Shown piece by piece: positions 21,478 to 30,656 of a DNA stretch of 64,000 bases. Source of the DNA: Gimesia alba (GTDB lineage: Bacteria > Planctomycetota > Planctomycetia > Planctomycetales > Planctomycetaceae); contig NZ_CP036269.1 in the NCBI RefSeq assembly GCF_007744675.1, positions 1,379,501 through 1,443,500 of the forward strand, in the 5' to 3' direction. The notes under the pieces were generated by a model. That model saw only the letters and a list, made by a program, of their open reading frames with translations, had not been told where the DNA came from and did not search any database. The position numbers were made by a program, and so were the translations under genes. Numbering within the stretch: position 1 is the first letter of the stretch; every line of letters starts with the position of its first letter.

Positions 21478-21637
21478 GGTTCACCGCCTTCGTTTGAGTT
21501 GTAATTACAGGTACAGCAGGCATTTTCGCAAATCCTTAAAATTGCTGCAACAGCAGCATGAGAGCGTCGATAATGAAATAATATTACATTACGGCGATTT
21601 TGCAACAGAGATCTCGTGTAATCCACGGGGGATGGGG

Positions 21638-22036
21638 TTAAATATCCAGGTACTTTGGAGTCCACCTTGGGAGCCACTCGTGCGGGTACTTGTACCCATA
21701 GACGGCAGCAATGATCGGGTAGAAGTCGATGGGCATATCGGCGCCGTTTGCCTGCTTACCTTTTTCCCAGAAGAACATCAGTCGAGTCGCAACGATCAGT
21801 TGCTCTTTCTTCGTCGAACCGCCGCAGTAGGGGCATTTTACGGGGCGTGACGTAGTCAGCCCTTCGTGCGATTTGCCGCACTTCTTTGATCGGCATACGT
21901 AGAGTGAACCGCAAAGTGCGATACGGTCAATCACATCTTCGACCAGCCAGTCGCGTTCGTCGCGCAGCTCCCTCAACCTGGCAGCGATGGCCATCGAGTA
22001 GGTTCGCACGATCACTTCTTTACGAGGTCTGGGCAT
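21638..22036 (-). CDS. HTH regulator with inserted zinc ribbon
   Basis: 132 aa from the ATG at 22036 (MPRPRKEVIVRTYS); another ATG 12 codons upstream is possible. It begins like an XRE protein (AIAARLRELRDERDWLVEDV) but where the recognition helix would follow it has a four-Cys stretch (VCRSKKCGKSHEG; VKCPYCGGSTKK), then ends like an HTH protein (FYPIIAAVYGYKYPHEWLPR). It may be a paralogue of the adjacent XRE gene that gained a zinc ribbon. Direct role unknown; excisionase-like control near the integrase is possible. Confidence 0.65.
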   Translation of the reverse strand: MPRPRKEVIVRTYSMAIAARLRELRDERDWLVEDVIDRIALCGSLYVCRSKKCGKSHEGLTTSRPVKCPYCGGSTKKEQLIVATRLMFFWEKGKQANGADMPIDFYPIIAAVYGYKYPHEWLPRWTPKYLDI

Positions 22037-22077
22037 TTCAACTAGACTACCGGGCATTCTGAATTCTTTCAAGTAAA

Positions 22078-22100
22078 GGGGCTCGCGACGTGCGAGCCCC
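22078..22100. terminator. Terminator after the integrase gene
   Basis: GGGGCTCGC (22078-22086) and GCGAGCCCC (22092-22100) form a 9-bp GC stem with a 5-base loop; read leftward it is followed by TTTACTT. It lies 11 bp past the integrase stop. Confidence 0.75.
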
Positions 22101-22111
22101 GTGATTAAATA

Positions 22112-22993
22112 TCACCCAGCAACGAAGGTTGCTTCGGTTTTCATCTGTTCCGGAACCGGCATTTTAGGAACGCACGATTCCAGCAGCATCAGGGGGTCGA
22201 GATAAAAATCCAGTACGCCAAGCCCGGTGCCGTGGATCATTTTCCCAGCATCAGGGTTAACACTGGTCCAAGTATTTATACTCAGCCTACGGATCTGTTG
22301 CGGAGAGACAGGGCGGCGGAGATCGACCCCGCTGCACATGCGGGCCAGTTCCCGCCGGATGCGATTGTCCGACCAGCGGGGCACGCTGAACAGCCTGTCG
22401 TCACCAGAGCCACTGACTGCGTCGATATGCCTTCCCAGCCACTCGGGGACGGGATAGATATGCTCCTTACTGGTCTTGTTTGCCATCGCGATCAGAGTGC
22501 CTTCAGCGGCATTGAAGTCAGAAGACCGCAGCTCTTTCATGTCGCCAAGTCTAAGCCCGGTCCAGTAAGAGACCGCCAGCCATGACTGCCAAAAAGCTTC
22601 TGTGCTGCAGTAGTCAAGCACCGGCCAGATTGTTCTGCTGACGTTCGTGTACATCGTATCGAGCACGTTCCAGGGCGGCACGACCGGTCTTCGCTTACGC
22701 ACTTTACCAGTGCGGATTACGGGAACTTCGCTGATCCAGCCTTTTTGTTTTGCATGACGCAGGATTGCCCGGATATTCCGCCAACTGCTTTGGAATGTCG
22801 TCGCAGCGAGCCCTGACGATTTGCACCCTTGGTAGAATTCAAGGATCGCAGCCTTGTTGATATCATCGAGGCTTGGATCGTCAGTCAGCCTTTCCCAGCG
22901 GTTACAGTGATGCAGGTAGGATTCTGCGGTTCGCGGTGCAAGCTCGACTTCAGGGTCGTTGATGTACTCCTCAGTTGCCTGTCTCAGCTTCAT
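22112..22993 (-). CDS. int: Tyrosine-family site-specific integrase
   Basis: 293 aa with GAGGTAAAG upstream. The N-terminal SAM-like core-binding domain (LAPRTAESYLHHCNRWERLT) is followed by the catalytic domain: Arg I in YWTGLRLGDMKEL, the Lys turn MANKTSKEHIYPVP, Arg II in VSPQQIRRLSINTW and the Tyr nucleophile in GVLDFYLDP. The first His of the usual HxxR box is replaced by Gln (PQQIR), and the third box reads MIHGTGLGV rather than LGHSS. It should integrate the element at the adjacent tRNA-His. Confidence 0.92.
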   Translation of the reverse strand: MKLRQATEEYINDPEVELAPRTAESYLHHCNRWERLTDDPSLDDINKAAILEFYQGCKSSGLAATTFQSSWRNIRAILRHAKQKGWISEVPVIRTGKVRKRRPVVPPWNVLDTMYTNVSRTIWPVLDYCSTEAFWQSWLAVSYWTGLRLGDMKELRSSDFNAAEGTLIAMANKTSKEHIYPVPEWLGRHIDAVSGSGDDRLFSVPRWSDNRIRRELARMCSGVDLRRPVSPQQIRRLSINTWTSVNPDAGKMIHGTGLGVLDFYLDPLMLLESCVPKMPVPEQMKTEATFVAG

Positions 22994-23156
22994 AGTCTTT
23001 ACCTCGTTTCAAAAGAAAGTTAAGAAGCGTGCCTGCTCGCTGAAAGGTAAGGTACAACCCTGCACCGTCGACTGAAATTCAGGTGTTTTCCTGTATTTAA
23101 GACGTTAAAATACTCAGTATTTCAGGGTTTTTCCGGCGTGTTCATAAGCAACAAAA

Positions 23157-23184
23157 AAACCCTATGCCGTTTAACATAGGGTTT
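23157..23184 (-). terminator. Terminator after the repressor gene
   Basis: AAACCCTATG and CATAGGGTTT form a perfect 10-bp stem with an 8-base loop; on the minus strand it is followed by TTTTG. It isolates the repressor gene from the integrase gene. Confidence 0.85.
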
Positions 23185-23231
23185 ACACTACTTGGGAATT
23201 CGCAATTAGTCAAGTCTGTACAAGGGAAATT

Positions 23232-23462
23232 TTACGCAATAGCGTTTTCCTTCATGATCTCGTCCAGACTGACATCGAGCGCATCCGCTGCCCGCATTAG
23301 GAATCCAGCACTGGGGATGGACTCAAGGCTGATTATCCGGCTGATTTTCGACTGGTCATCCCCTGTTTGCTTCGACAACCAGTAGCGGGAGTGACCCTGC
23401 TCATCGAGTAAGCGTGTGAGATTCGCAGAGACGATCGCTTTTGCTTCGGTGTCAGAGACCAT
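23232..23462 (-). CDS. CI/XRE-type lysogeny repressor candidate
   Basis: 76 aa from the ATG at 23462, eight bases after GGGAG; the longer frame to 23531 is unlikely. Single HTH domain: LTRLLDEQGHSRYWLSKQTG, then DDQSKISRIISLESIPSAGF and LMRAADALDVSLDEIM. Its place at the att end beside the integrase suggests the lysogeny regulator, though it has no cleavable C-terminal domain. Confidence 0.8.
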   Translation of the reverse strand: MVSDTEAKAIVSANLTRLLDEQGHSRYWLSKQTGDDQSKISRIISLESIPSAGFLMRAADALDVSLDEIMKENAIA

Positions 23463-23596
23463 GGCTGAAGCTCCCTTCGGTTTGCGTATAGAGATCGCGA
23501 GTGGTCCAAACGACCCCGGTGAGGGGGGCATTCGAGGGCCTCGCGGACACCTCCCACTCGCGAAGCACTTAAATACTGTGCTGTTTGCGGTTTAGG

Positions 23597-23671
23597 GGTG
23601 AGTAACGGGATTTGAACCCGCGACCTCCGGAATCACAATCCGGCGCTCTAACCAACTGAGCTATACCCACC
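23597..23671 (-). tRNA. tRNA-His (GTG)
   Basis: The minus strand folds as a tRNA: acceptor GTGGGTA pairs with TACTCAC, the D-arm contains AGCTCAGTTGGTTAGAG, the anticodon arm has GATTGTGATTCC with anticodon GTG, and the T-arm has GGGTTCAAATCCC. A G at -1 facing C73 is encoded, the hallmark of tRNA-His. CCA is not encoded. Its 3' end faces the prophage, so it is the likely attB. Confidence 0.97.
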
Positions 23672-23944
23672 ATATGCAGCCAAGTGGCTGAAAATTCGAC
23701 CAGCTTCTCTCAGAATTCTACTGATTCTAACCAATTCTCATACACCTGAAAAGACATTGGTTGCGAGAAATGATTCAACTGCTACGTTATCGAAGCTGAT
23801 TTCGGGATGCAAGTATTCCAAGGCACGGAATCAAGAATATTTCCTCTATACGTGCATCTCCTGCGAACAATCTGTAGAATTGATACTTCAAAGTTCCCCG
23901 ATGAATTTACATTGATTTAACAGATTAAAACAGGGAAAAAGCGC

Positions 23945-24985
23945 ATGAAAACTATTAGATTCACCTGCATGATTCTCGCGACTTTCGCATTGAGCCTTTC
24001 TCAATCAGAAGTTCAGGCTCAGGATTCAACCAATTATCCCACCATTGGCGAAATCGTTCGTCTCGATCCACGCCTCGATCAACTGATAGACAAGGATACG
24101 AAGATTGAGGTTCTCTCTTCCGGATTTGACTGGTCCGAAGGCCCGGTCTGGGTGGGAGATGCTAAAGATGGATTTCTACTGTTTTCAGATATTCCCCGCA
24201 ACTCCGTCATGAAGTGGAAAGAAGGGGAAGGAGCCAGCCTGTTTATGAAACCCTCAGGTTATACAGGAGTCACCCCCTACGGAAACGAACCCGGCTGCAA
24301 TGGACTGTTCCTTGATCCGAAAGGGCGTCTGGTCTCGTGCGAGCATGGCGATCGTCGCGTTTCTGTAATGACTAAAGATGGCGGCAAGCGGACGCTGGTT
24401 GATAACTATATGGGCAAGCGGTTAAACAGCCCTAACGATGGTACATTCAAATCAAACGGCGACCTGTATTTTACCGACCCTCCTTACGGGCTGCCCAATC
24501 GGTATGATGATCCACGTCGTGAACTCGACTTCTGTGGCGTCTACCGTCTGGCGACCGATGGAACGCTGACCCTGCTCACGAAAGAAATGACCCGTCCCAA
24601 CGGAATCGCATTCTCACCCGACGAAAAAACATTGTACGTCGCACAGTCCGATCCAGAAGCGGCGATTTGGAAAGCATTTCCTGTCAACAAAGATGGAACG
24701 CTCGGAACCGGCAAAGTATTCTATGATGCAACGAAATCAGTCGGCAAACTGCCCGGCCTGCCCGACGGTTTAAAAACGGATTTAAAAGGTAACGTCTTCG
24801 CGACCGGTCCTGGTGGCTGTTATGTCTTTACTCCGGATGGGGACTTGTTAGGCCGCATCAGTACGGGCGAACGTACTGCCAACTGTGCCTGGGGCAATGA
24901 TGGTTCGACCTTGTATCTGACCGCAGATACTTACCTCGTCCGCATTCCGACCAAAACCAAAGGTCGCGTCGGTCCTGCAAAGTAA
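23945..24985 (+). CDS. SMP-30/gluconolactonase family protein, exported
   Basis: 346 aa. A Sec signal is present (MKTIRFTCMILATFALSLSQ, cut near VQAQD). Beta-propeller SMP-30 features: FDWSEGPVWVG (metal-ligand Glu), GEGASLFMKPSGYTG, NGLFLDPKGRLVSCEHGDRR, LNSPNDGTFKSNGDLYFTDP (metal-ligand Asn-Asp), PNGIAFSPDEKTLYVAQSDP and LPGLPDGLKTDLKGN. The family hydrolyses sugar lactones in the periplasm. First host gene beside the prophage; a hairpin CCCGGCAC...GTGCCGGG follows it at 25021-25049. Confidence 0.88.
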   Translation: MKTIRFTCMILATFALSLSQSEVQAQDSTNYPTIGEIVRLDPRLDQLIDKDTKIEVLSSGFDWSEGPVWVGDAKDGFLLFSDIPRNSVMKWKEGEGASLFMKPSGYTGVTPYGNEPGCNGLFLDPKGRLVSCEHGDRRVSVMTKDGGKRTLVDNYMGKRLNSPNDGTFKSNGDLYFTDPPYGLPNRYDDPRRELDFCGVYRLATDGTLTLLTKEMTRPNGIAFSPDEKTLYVAQSDPEAAIWKAFPVNKDGTLGTGKVFYDATKSVGKLPGLPDGLKTDLKGNVFATGPGGCYVFTPDGDLLGRISTGERTANCAWGNDGSTLYLTADTYLVRIPTKTKGRVGPAK

Positions 24986-25033
24986 TAACAGGAATCGATT
25001 CTGCTCACACCATGCCACTTCCCGGCACAACCA

Positions 25034-26656
25034 TTAGTTTGGTGCCGGGGGTGTGGCGGGAGTGGCTGTGCCTTTGAAGACAAACAGAACCTTCACGGGC
25101 GAATTAGAAACGGGTGTCTTACCCAGATATTGCCACTGGGTATTGGGGCTCAGACCCGGCTTTGAAGCCACTAGAGGTTGATTGTTAACAGAGGTCTCCA
25201 ATTTACTAACTGCGTTTCTGGAGGGGGCACCTTGCTGAACCACTCTTGCTTTTCGGTTCAGTGTTTCCGCCGGAAGTTGCATCCGGTAGCGTGTCTGGTA
25301 GGAGCGTTGTTTTTTGGGTTCGCTTTCAAGCAATTTCTGCTTCACATCGGCTGCAGCAAATTTCTTAACTGGGGCGCCTCTTGCCAACGGTTTGCGAGCT
25401 TCATTCTGTTTATTCAATGTCAGGTCAGAAACCCTTTTGGATTCTCGTTCTTTGATTGTCGTATTCGTTGACTGTTGCTGATATGCCAGCAGTTGGGGTA
25501 ATTCTCCAACCGCTTCTGTTAATGAAGATTCATTAATGGCCGGCTGCAAAGTCAGACCGACAAGCTGATCTTGTTTGAGGTCTTTCTGAAATTCCTGCAA
25601 CGCAGATGCCAGTTGCGTATCTGTGGCTTCCACGTAGACAGCAAATAATTCGTGATCAGAATTGTCTACACCCTGAGCATCTTGCACCTTCTGGCCAACC
25701 GTTTTGGTTTTTAAATTGCGTGTACTTTGAAGTTGACGCTCGATATCAGACTGCTTCTGCTGATTCACGGGAATATTGTTCCGAGCCAGCAGAAATTCCA
25801 TCGTTCCCAATGCCTGTTTGACGTCCACCACGCGGACTTCAATCACGGCGACTTTTCCGTTGATTTCACTGAAGTAAGGAAATGCATCTCCGATACGAAT
25901 GGAATCAACGGGAATATGACTGGGGATTCCCGATGCAGGCTGAGGTTCAACGGGCATACTGAAGTCGGATAGTTTTTCAGCAACTTTCGATTCGGCGAAG
26001 GAATTCGTGACCGAAAAATCCCCTTTCATTTTTCGTGTATCGGGTGTAGGCATCACGATCCCCTCATTGCGATCGAGCTCTGTAGCAGGAGGCAGGGCGG
26101 CTGAACGTAAAGCGACCGAAGGAGCAGTCGTAACTGTTGCTTTGCCTTGTTTGCCGGAGGATACAGAATCATTCAGAGCAACATTGTAATCGTCTTGGGG
26201 GATAGTCTTGTGCCGTGAAAATACAAGCGTTTCCTTTTCGGCCTCAGCAGGAGTCTTAGCTGCAAGCCCGTCGACATTTGCGAATTGCTGTGCAGGATCA
26301 GGGATATTCATCAATAAAATAAATAAGACCAGTGCGGCCACTGAAGAGCAAGTGCTGATCGCAACGGCAATCCGATAACGCAACATCGAAGGGGCGCGTT
26401 TGACAGTTGCAGGCGTTGTTTCTGTCAACAGGGTTTCCTGTTCGATGCGACGTCGGATCGAAGCCGCCAGCTCGGGAGGCGCCGATTCCGTCGCGGTTTC
26501 CTGCAGCAGCCGGGAAAGTTCTCCGAATTCATGCAGCTCCTGTCGCGTTTCCGGAGATTCCTCCAGCAGCGCTTCCAGTTCGCGGCGTTCCTCGGGCGAG
26601 ACTTCATGATCGAAGTAGGCCGACAGGTTTTCGTTTGAAGGTGGTTGACTACTCAT
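25034..26656 (-). CDS. Membrane anti-sigma factor-like protein
   Basis: 540 aa. The N-terminus (ENLSAYFDHEVSPEERRELE; ESPETRQELHEFGELSRLLQ) follows the anti-sigma-domain pattern without zinc ligands. One membrane segment lies near residues 95-118 (VAISTCSSVAALVLFILLMN). The long C-terminal extracytoplasmic part is Gln/Ser/Lys-rich without known domains. It overlaps the ECF sigma gene stop by 4 bp, so the two are translated together and the protein probably holds that sigma factor. Confidence 0.8.
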   Translation of the reverse strand: MSSQPPSNENLSAYFDHEVSPEERRELEALLEESPETRQELHEFGELSRLLQETATESAPPELAASIRRRIEQETLLTETTPATVKRAPSMLRYRIAVAISTCSSVAALVLFILLMNIPDPAQQFANVDGLAAKTPAEAEKETLVFSRHKTIPQDDYNVALNDSVSSGKQGKATVTTAPSVALRSAALPPATELDRNEGIVMPTPDTRKMKGDFSVTNSFAESKVAEKLSDFSMPVEPQPASGIPSHIPVDSIRIGDAFPYFSEINGKVAVIEVRVVDVKQALGTMEFLLARNNIPVNQQKQSDIERQLQSTRNLKTKTVGQKVQDAQGVDNSDHELFAVYVEATDTQLASALQEFQKDLKQDQLVGLTLQPAINESSLTEAVGELPQLLAYQQQSTNTTIKERESKRVSDLTLNKQNEARKPLARGAPVKKFAAADVKQKLLESEPKKQRSYQTRYRMQLPAETLNRKARVVQQGAPSRNAVSKLETSVNNQPLVASKPGLSPNTQWQYLGKTPVSNSPVKVLFVFKGTATPATPPAPN

Positions 26657-27276
26657 TTTGTTTCACTTATCGATGACTCGTGGTCAGACTCAGGAACATG
26701 CGATTCCGGTTGATCTTGAAAAAGCATATTCAGTTTCTGTTTCAGTTCATTCCTTCCTCTAAAAATACGGCTCCTGACAGTTCCCAAAGGAATTTCCGTG
26801 ATTTCGGCAATCTCTCCGTACGACATCCCTTCCAGCTCTCGTAAGATTAAAGGGGTGCGATATTCTTCTTGTAGTTCATTCAATGCCTGGTGAACGATTT
26901 TTTTTCGCTCAGAAAGCTCTACGACATCGGGGGGATGAGTTTCGGGGTGTGAATCAACCAGCCATTGGCTGGCAGGATTGTCTTGTGTATCCAGTGTTGT
27001 GGACGTCCGTTTGGTTTTTCGTTTTTGTGTGATTGCCGCATTAAAGGAAATGCGGAACAACCAGGAATAAAAGGCGGCCGTCCCTCGAAAAGTCTTTAAT
27101 TTAAAGAATGCCTGTGTAAAACCTTCCTGGGCGGCATCGCGCGCATCATCACTAGAGCCCAGAATCCGCACTAACGTTCGGTACAGGCGATCCTGATATT
27201 TCAGGACCAGTTGATCAAACGCTTCAGTACGACCTGCCAAACATTCTTGAATCAGGTATTGATCATTGTTGGTCAC
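26653..27276 (-). CDS. ECF RNA polymerase sigma factor
   Basis: 207 aa. Region 2: FDQLVLKYQDRLYRTLVRIL, SSDDARDAAQEGFTQAFFKL, FYSWLFRISFNAAITQKRK. Region 4: TPLILRELEGMSYGEIAEIT, then IPLGTVRSRIFRGRNELKQK. RpoE-like. A long acidic/Ser tail follows region 4. Controlled by the anti-sigma encoded directly downstream. Confidence 0.92.
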   Translation of the reverse strand: MTNNDQYLIQECLAGRTEAFDQLVLKYQDRLYRTLVRILGSSDDARDAAQEGFTQAFFKLKTFRGTAAFYSWLFRISFNAAITQKRKTKRTSTTLDTQDNPASQWLVDSHPETHPPDVVELSERKKIVHQALNELQEEYRTPLILRELEGMSYGEIAEITEIPLGTVRSRIFRGRNELKQKLNMLFQDQPESHVPESDHESSISETK

Positions 27277-27435
27277 AGTATGTAATGGACGAACAGAGGC
27301 CGAACTTAGTTCCCGCTCTTCTCAGGAAAATCGGGGTTTAGAGAGAACCTACACAAACGGTTATTGAGTATCTTCTTATTTTCGAAGGTGTTACGTCAAT
27401 ATCATTTCAGCAGAACCAGACAGAAAAACCCGGTT

Positions 27436-28317
27436 TTATTGTGCTGAATCCACCGAAAGAGGGCAGTTGTCGATCAAGCGGGTAGCACCAGCATAGGCGG
27501 CGACCAACGCGACCATGGCTGGCTGTGGGGTGGAAATCTCTTCTAGTGTGTCTGCATCGACGATCGTGGCATAATCCAGTTTTAACAGCGGTGTTGAGCT
27601 GATCAGTTGCTGCATTTCTGCTTTGAGTTGATTCAGATCTGTCTCTCCGGCGTTCACTAGTTCCTCGGCCAGTATCAGAGCACGTGAAAGCGATAAGGCT
27701 GATTCACGTTCTGACTCAGAAAGATAAGCATTGCGGCTGCTTAAAGCTAAGCCATCCGTATCTCTGATGATCGGACAGGTTTTGATCTCCACAGGGATAT
27801 TTAAATCGAGACACATGCGACGAACAATCGCCTGCTGTTGATAGTCCTTGGCGCCGAAGTACGCGACATCCGGCAAACAACTCAACAGGAGTTTGGTGAC
27901 GACTGTGGTCACGCCTTCAAAGTGATCAGGGCGTGTTTTTCCTTCCAGAACTTGCGACAGCGTTTTGACGGTGACACAGGTTGAGAAATTCTCCGGGTAC
28001 ATGATCTCAGTGGTAGGCAGCCAGACAAGGTCAGCTCCTGCCTTGTGACATTGGGCCAGATCCTGTTCCACTACACGAGGATATTTTTCAAAGTCTTCGC
28101 TGGGACCAAATTGTGTCGGATTGACGAAGATTGAAACCACGACAAAATCGCAGTCACGCCGTGCTGCTTCAATCAGGCTGACATGACCTGCGTGCAGAGC
28201 TCCCATGGTAGGCACAAAACCAATCGATGCATTCTGCTTGCGTTGCGCATCAACCAGTTTTCTCAGTGCCGGAATCTCTGAGACTGTTTCCACAGGTGAA
28301 GAAAATGGCTCTGACAT
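27436..28317 (-). CDS. panC: Pantothenate synthetase
   Basis: 293 aa, usual family length. Cytoplasmic enzyme that joins pantoate and beta-alanine using ATP. Motifs: GFVPTMGALHAGHVSLIEAA (HIGH-type ATP site), VSIFVNPTQFGPSEDFEKYP, FEGVTTVVTKLL, AYFGAKDYQQQAIVRRM and DGLALSSRNAYLS (KMSKS-like). No other pan gene is adjacent. Confidence 0.96.
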   Translation of the reverse strand: MSEPFSSPVETVSEIPALRKLVDAQRKQNASIGFVPTMGALHAGHVSLIEAARRDCDFVVVSIFVNPTQFGPSEDFEKYPRVVEQDLAQCHKAGADLVWLPTTEIMYPENFSTCVTVKTLSQVLEGKTRPDHFEGVTTVVTKLLLSCLPDVAYFGAKDYQQQAIVRRMCLDLNIPVEIKTCPIIRDTDGLALSSRNAYLSESERESALSLSRALILAEELVNAGETDLNQLKAEMQQLISSTPLLKLDYATIVDADTLEEISTPQPAMVALVAAYAGATRLIDNCPLSVDSAQ

Positions 28318-28399
28318 GACAAAACACTTTCAGATCAGGCTATCGTCCCGCACCTAAAATCGAAGCAAGATGAAGCCAGGTTTCCTCAGGCAGAGATGA

Positions 28400-29758
28400 T
28401 TATTTTTCTTTTGGAGTCTGACGACGATTTCCACCTCCGCCCCGCTTATTTGATGGGCGGCGTGATGAGCGTTTCGGTCGTCTGCGACTCTGGTCATCTG
28501 CAGTAGAGGATGGGGATGAACTTTTCCCCTCATCACCGTCTTTGCTGGATTTACCGCCACCGACCAGTTTGGGGTTCAGCAGATAAGAGATCGCTTCTTC
28601 CCAGCTGGGAACGTTCGGATATTTATTTTCCGCCGTTTGCTTACCAGGATGAGAGGTTTCTTCGTCGTCCGATTCCTCTTCGGAATCTGATGATTCGGCT
28701 TCAACCGGACTTTTGCGTCTGCGAGATCGTCGTCGTGAACGCTTGGGTTTACGTTCTTCTTCCGCTTCCTGAACGTCAGAATCACTCTCGGCTTCAAGCT
28801 CTGGTTCTTCTTCTGATTGTTCCTCTTCAGAACTTTCAGCAGAATCTTCACTTTTACGAGAACGACCTCGTCTGCGGCGTCGGCGTCGGCGTGGTCGTTT
28901 GGTTTCTACAGCTTCTTCGGTTTCTTCCTCAGTTTCAATGCTTTCTTCAGCAACTGCCTCTGATTCGTCTTCGAGATCTTCATCTTCTTCATCTTCTTCG
29001 TCGGAATCAAAGGCTACTTCTTGAGAAATGAGACCAAAGCCGAACGAGTCGTCATCGTCGAGACGCTCGTCGGTGCGAGCGACCGGTTTACTTTTTGAAG
29101 GCTTCTGCTTTTGGGGCTTCTTAGATCGCGACTTTGCTCGTTTCTTCCGAACAGGTTCTGGTGTTTCAGCAACCTCTTCTTCAACCTCAGATTCATCGTC
29201 ATCTTCATCAGATGCTTCGGGCTCATCCACTTTGGCCAGGGAGGAATCTTCTTCGTCCCAGTTCCAGCCATCCAAAGCGTCCCAATAGGTGTCTTCTTCT
29301 TCGACAGCACTGGTTTTTTCTTCGGTCGAAGCAGCGGGAACGAAATCCTCTTCGATTTCTTCTTCCTCGTCCTCATCATCAAAGACGTCGAGAATGTCTT
29401 CTGTTACATCCTCGTCTTCTTCAAGTTCCAGCTCAGCTTCAGCGGGACTTTCCTCTTCGTCGGCTGTGGTCTCGTCTTCGTCAAAAAGAGAGGCACCGAA
29501 AAAGTCATCGTCCTCATCATTGTCAGAATCTTGGGGTGATTCTGATTTCGCTGATACGGGAACCGGTTCCTGTTCAGCGGCTTCTGGTTCGTCGGGAGTT
29601 TCCTCTTCGATTTCTTCAGACAGACTATCATCGAAGTCCGTAGGCACCGGTTCGACTTGCTGGTCGAAATCGATGCCAAACAGATCACCTGCGAGGGACT
29701 CCCAGGAGTCACCTTCACCCGACGGATTGATGCCAAAAGGCTCTTTGCTTTTATTCAT
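28400..29758 (-). CDS. Large acidic low-complexity protein
   Basis: 452 aa from the ATG at 29758. The N-terminal ~30 residues are ordinary (KEPFGINPSGEGDSWESLAG); the rest is Glu/Asp/Ser runs alternating with Arg/Lys clusters (RRRRRRRGRSRK; KRSRRRSRRRKS), and the end is basic (RRPSNKRGGGGNRRQTPK). A less acidic patch near residue 390 (NVPSWEEAISYLLNPKLVGG) may be a conserved motif. Probably disordered, possibly RNA- or DNA-binding. The many overlapping frames on the other strand are Ser/Leu-rich shadows. Confidence 0.75.
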   Translation of the reverse strand: MNKSKEPFGINPSGEGDSWESLAGDLFGIDFDQQVEPVPTDFDDSLSEEIEEETPDEPEAAEQEPVPVSAKSESPQDSDNDEDDDFFGASLFDEDETTADEEESPAEAELELEEDEDVTEDILDVFDDEDEEEEIEEDFVPAASTEEKTSAVEEEDTYWDALDGWNWDEEDSSLAKVDEPEASDEDDDESEVEEEVAETPEPVRKKRAKSRSKKPQKQKPSKSKPVARTDERLDDDDSFGFGLISQEVAFDSDEEDEEDEDLEDESEAVAEESIETEEETEEAVETKRPRRRRRRRRGRSRKSEDSAESSEEEQSEEEPELEAESDSDVQEAEEERKPKRSRRRSRRRKSPVEAESSDSEEESDDEETSHPGKQTAENKYPNVPSWEEAISYLLNPKLVGGGKSSKDGDEGKSSSPSSTADDQSRRRPKRSSRRPSNKRGGGGNRRQTPKEK

Positions 29759-29831
29759 ATGCGCAAAGTACACGTTCTTCGCAGATTTATCAAGATTTGC
29801 GCCTGTGCGGAATAAGGGATATCAGCAGAAA

Positions 29832-30335
29832 TCAGCGACCTTCCGAGTACTCGATATGATGGATTACAGCCTGTAATTTACGGGCTTTTTCCAGCATGGA
29901 GTGGTATCGGGGGACCTTCGAGTAGCCCACTTGTCGGGCCAGCAGGTCGGCTTCTGAACTCAGAACGACTGTGCAGGGGATCGACTTTACCTTCAAAACG
30001 TCGGCGATTTTCCGGTCTTTGTCGAAATCCAGGTGAACAGGTTCGAATGCCTGATTCAGATAACGGGCCATTCTGGGGTCGGAAAGTGTGTCTTTTTCCA
30101 GTTTTCGGCAGTAAGTACACCAGCTGGCATCAAACACGATGAAAACCGGTTTATTGCTTTTGAGTGAAGCCTGATGAGCGGTTTCCAGATCGGCGTGCCA
30201 TTTGATGAAATTGGCAGACGAACTGGCTGATTCGTCTTTTGTCCCTGCTTTGGAGAGTTCAATAGACAATCCGACTAATAAAACGACTGAAAAGCCGATA
30301 ATCCCCCATTGGATTCTATTGGGAAGTCTTTTCAT
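29832..30335 (-). CDS. Thioredoxin-like protein, membrane-anchored
   Basis: 167 aa. N-terminal signal anchor (WGIIGFSVVLLVGLSIELSK). Thioredoxin fold with active site FIVFDASWCTYCRKLEKDTL (CxxC), YLNQAFEPVHLDFDKD and cis-Pro loop VKSIPCTVVL. Resembles DsbD-gamma/DUF255-type periplasmic reductants that use host chaperone partners. Stands alone. Confidence 0.85.
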   Translation of the reverse strand: MKRLPNRIQWGIIGFSVVLLVGLSIELSKAGTKDESASSSANFIKWHADLETAHQASLKSNKPVFIVFDASWCTYCRKLEKDTLSDPRMARYLNQAFEPVHLDFDKDRKIADVLKVKSIPCTVVLSSEADLLARQVGYSKVPRYHSMLEKARKLQAVIHHIEYSEGR

Positions 30336-30577
30336 TTCTGTGACTCCTTCACAAGTACGAACTGCAATTCCTTTGCAGCTGGACCTATGTAATTAATGAC
30401 GTGTTGACCCGGTTAAGAGTGAGCAACTTACAGAATCGTTATAAATCGTTCATTAAGCTTTATCGGGAGGATAGGAGGATGTACTGTGAACGATTCGACC
30501 GGAATCACCCGAATAACAGGAACATGGCCGGCAAAGTTTACCTAACCGGAACAGAGTCGGTTCTGGATCTGTAAAAA

Positions 30578-30632
30578 AAGCCAAAACTGCGGAAAAGACC
30601 TCTGATTTGAGGCTTTTCACAGCTTTGGCTTG
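30578..30632 (-). terminator. Strong terminator after the DUF4340 gene
   Basis: Outer arms AAGCCAAA/TTTGGCTT and inner arms GAAAAGaCCTC/GAGGcTTTTC form one long stem around tgattt. On the minus strand it is followed by TTTTTTT. It closes the DUF4340-GldFG-ABC operon. The rest of the gap (30336-30656) shows no gene. Confidence 0.85.
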
Positions 30633-30656
30633 ATCACGGAGTAACTGAGTTAATGA

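Larger units (their letters stand above)
1..23596. mobile_element. Prophage (right-hand part), integrated next to tRNA-His
   Basis: Nearly all genes are short, overlapping and on the minus strand, and many are phage-type: terminase subunits, lysis-like membrane proteins, primase-polymerase, VRR-NUC nuclease, SNF2 helicase, CI-like repressor and tyrosine integrase. The integrase and repressor abut a tRNA-His gene at its 3' end, the usual target of tRNA-directed integrases. The left end lies outside the window because the terminase large subunit runs off the edge, so capsid and tail genes are not seen. The exact right boundary (att core) is inferred, since the other att copy is not visible. Confidence 0.9.

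Noticed and set aside
21104-21523. 139-aa minus-strand ORF
   Set aside because: Overlaps the well-supported XRE gene in another frame and runs through operator-like repeats.
28510-29643. Several Ser- or Leu/Arg-rich plus-strand ORFs
   Set aside because: Shadows of the Glu/Asp-rich gene at 28400-29758; composition follows the complementary codons.
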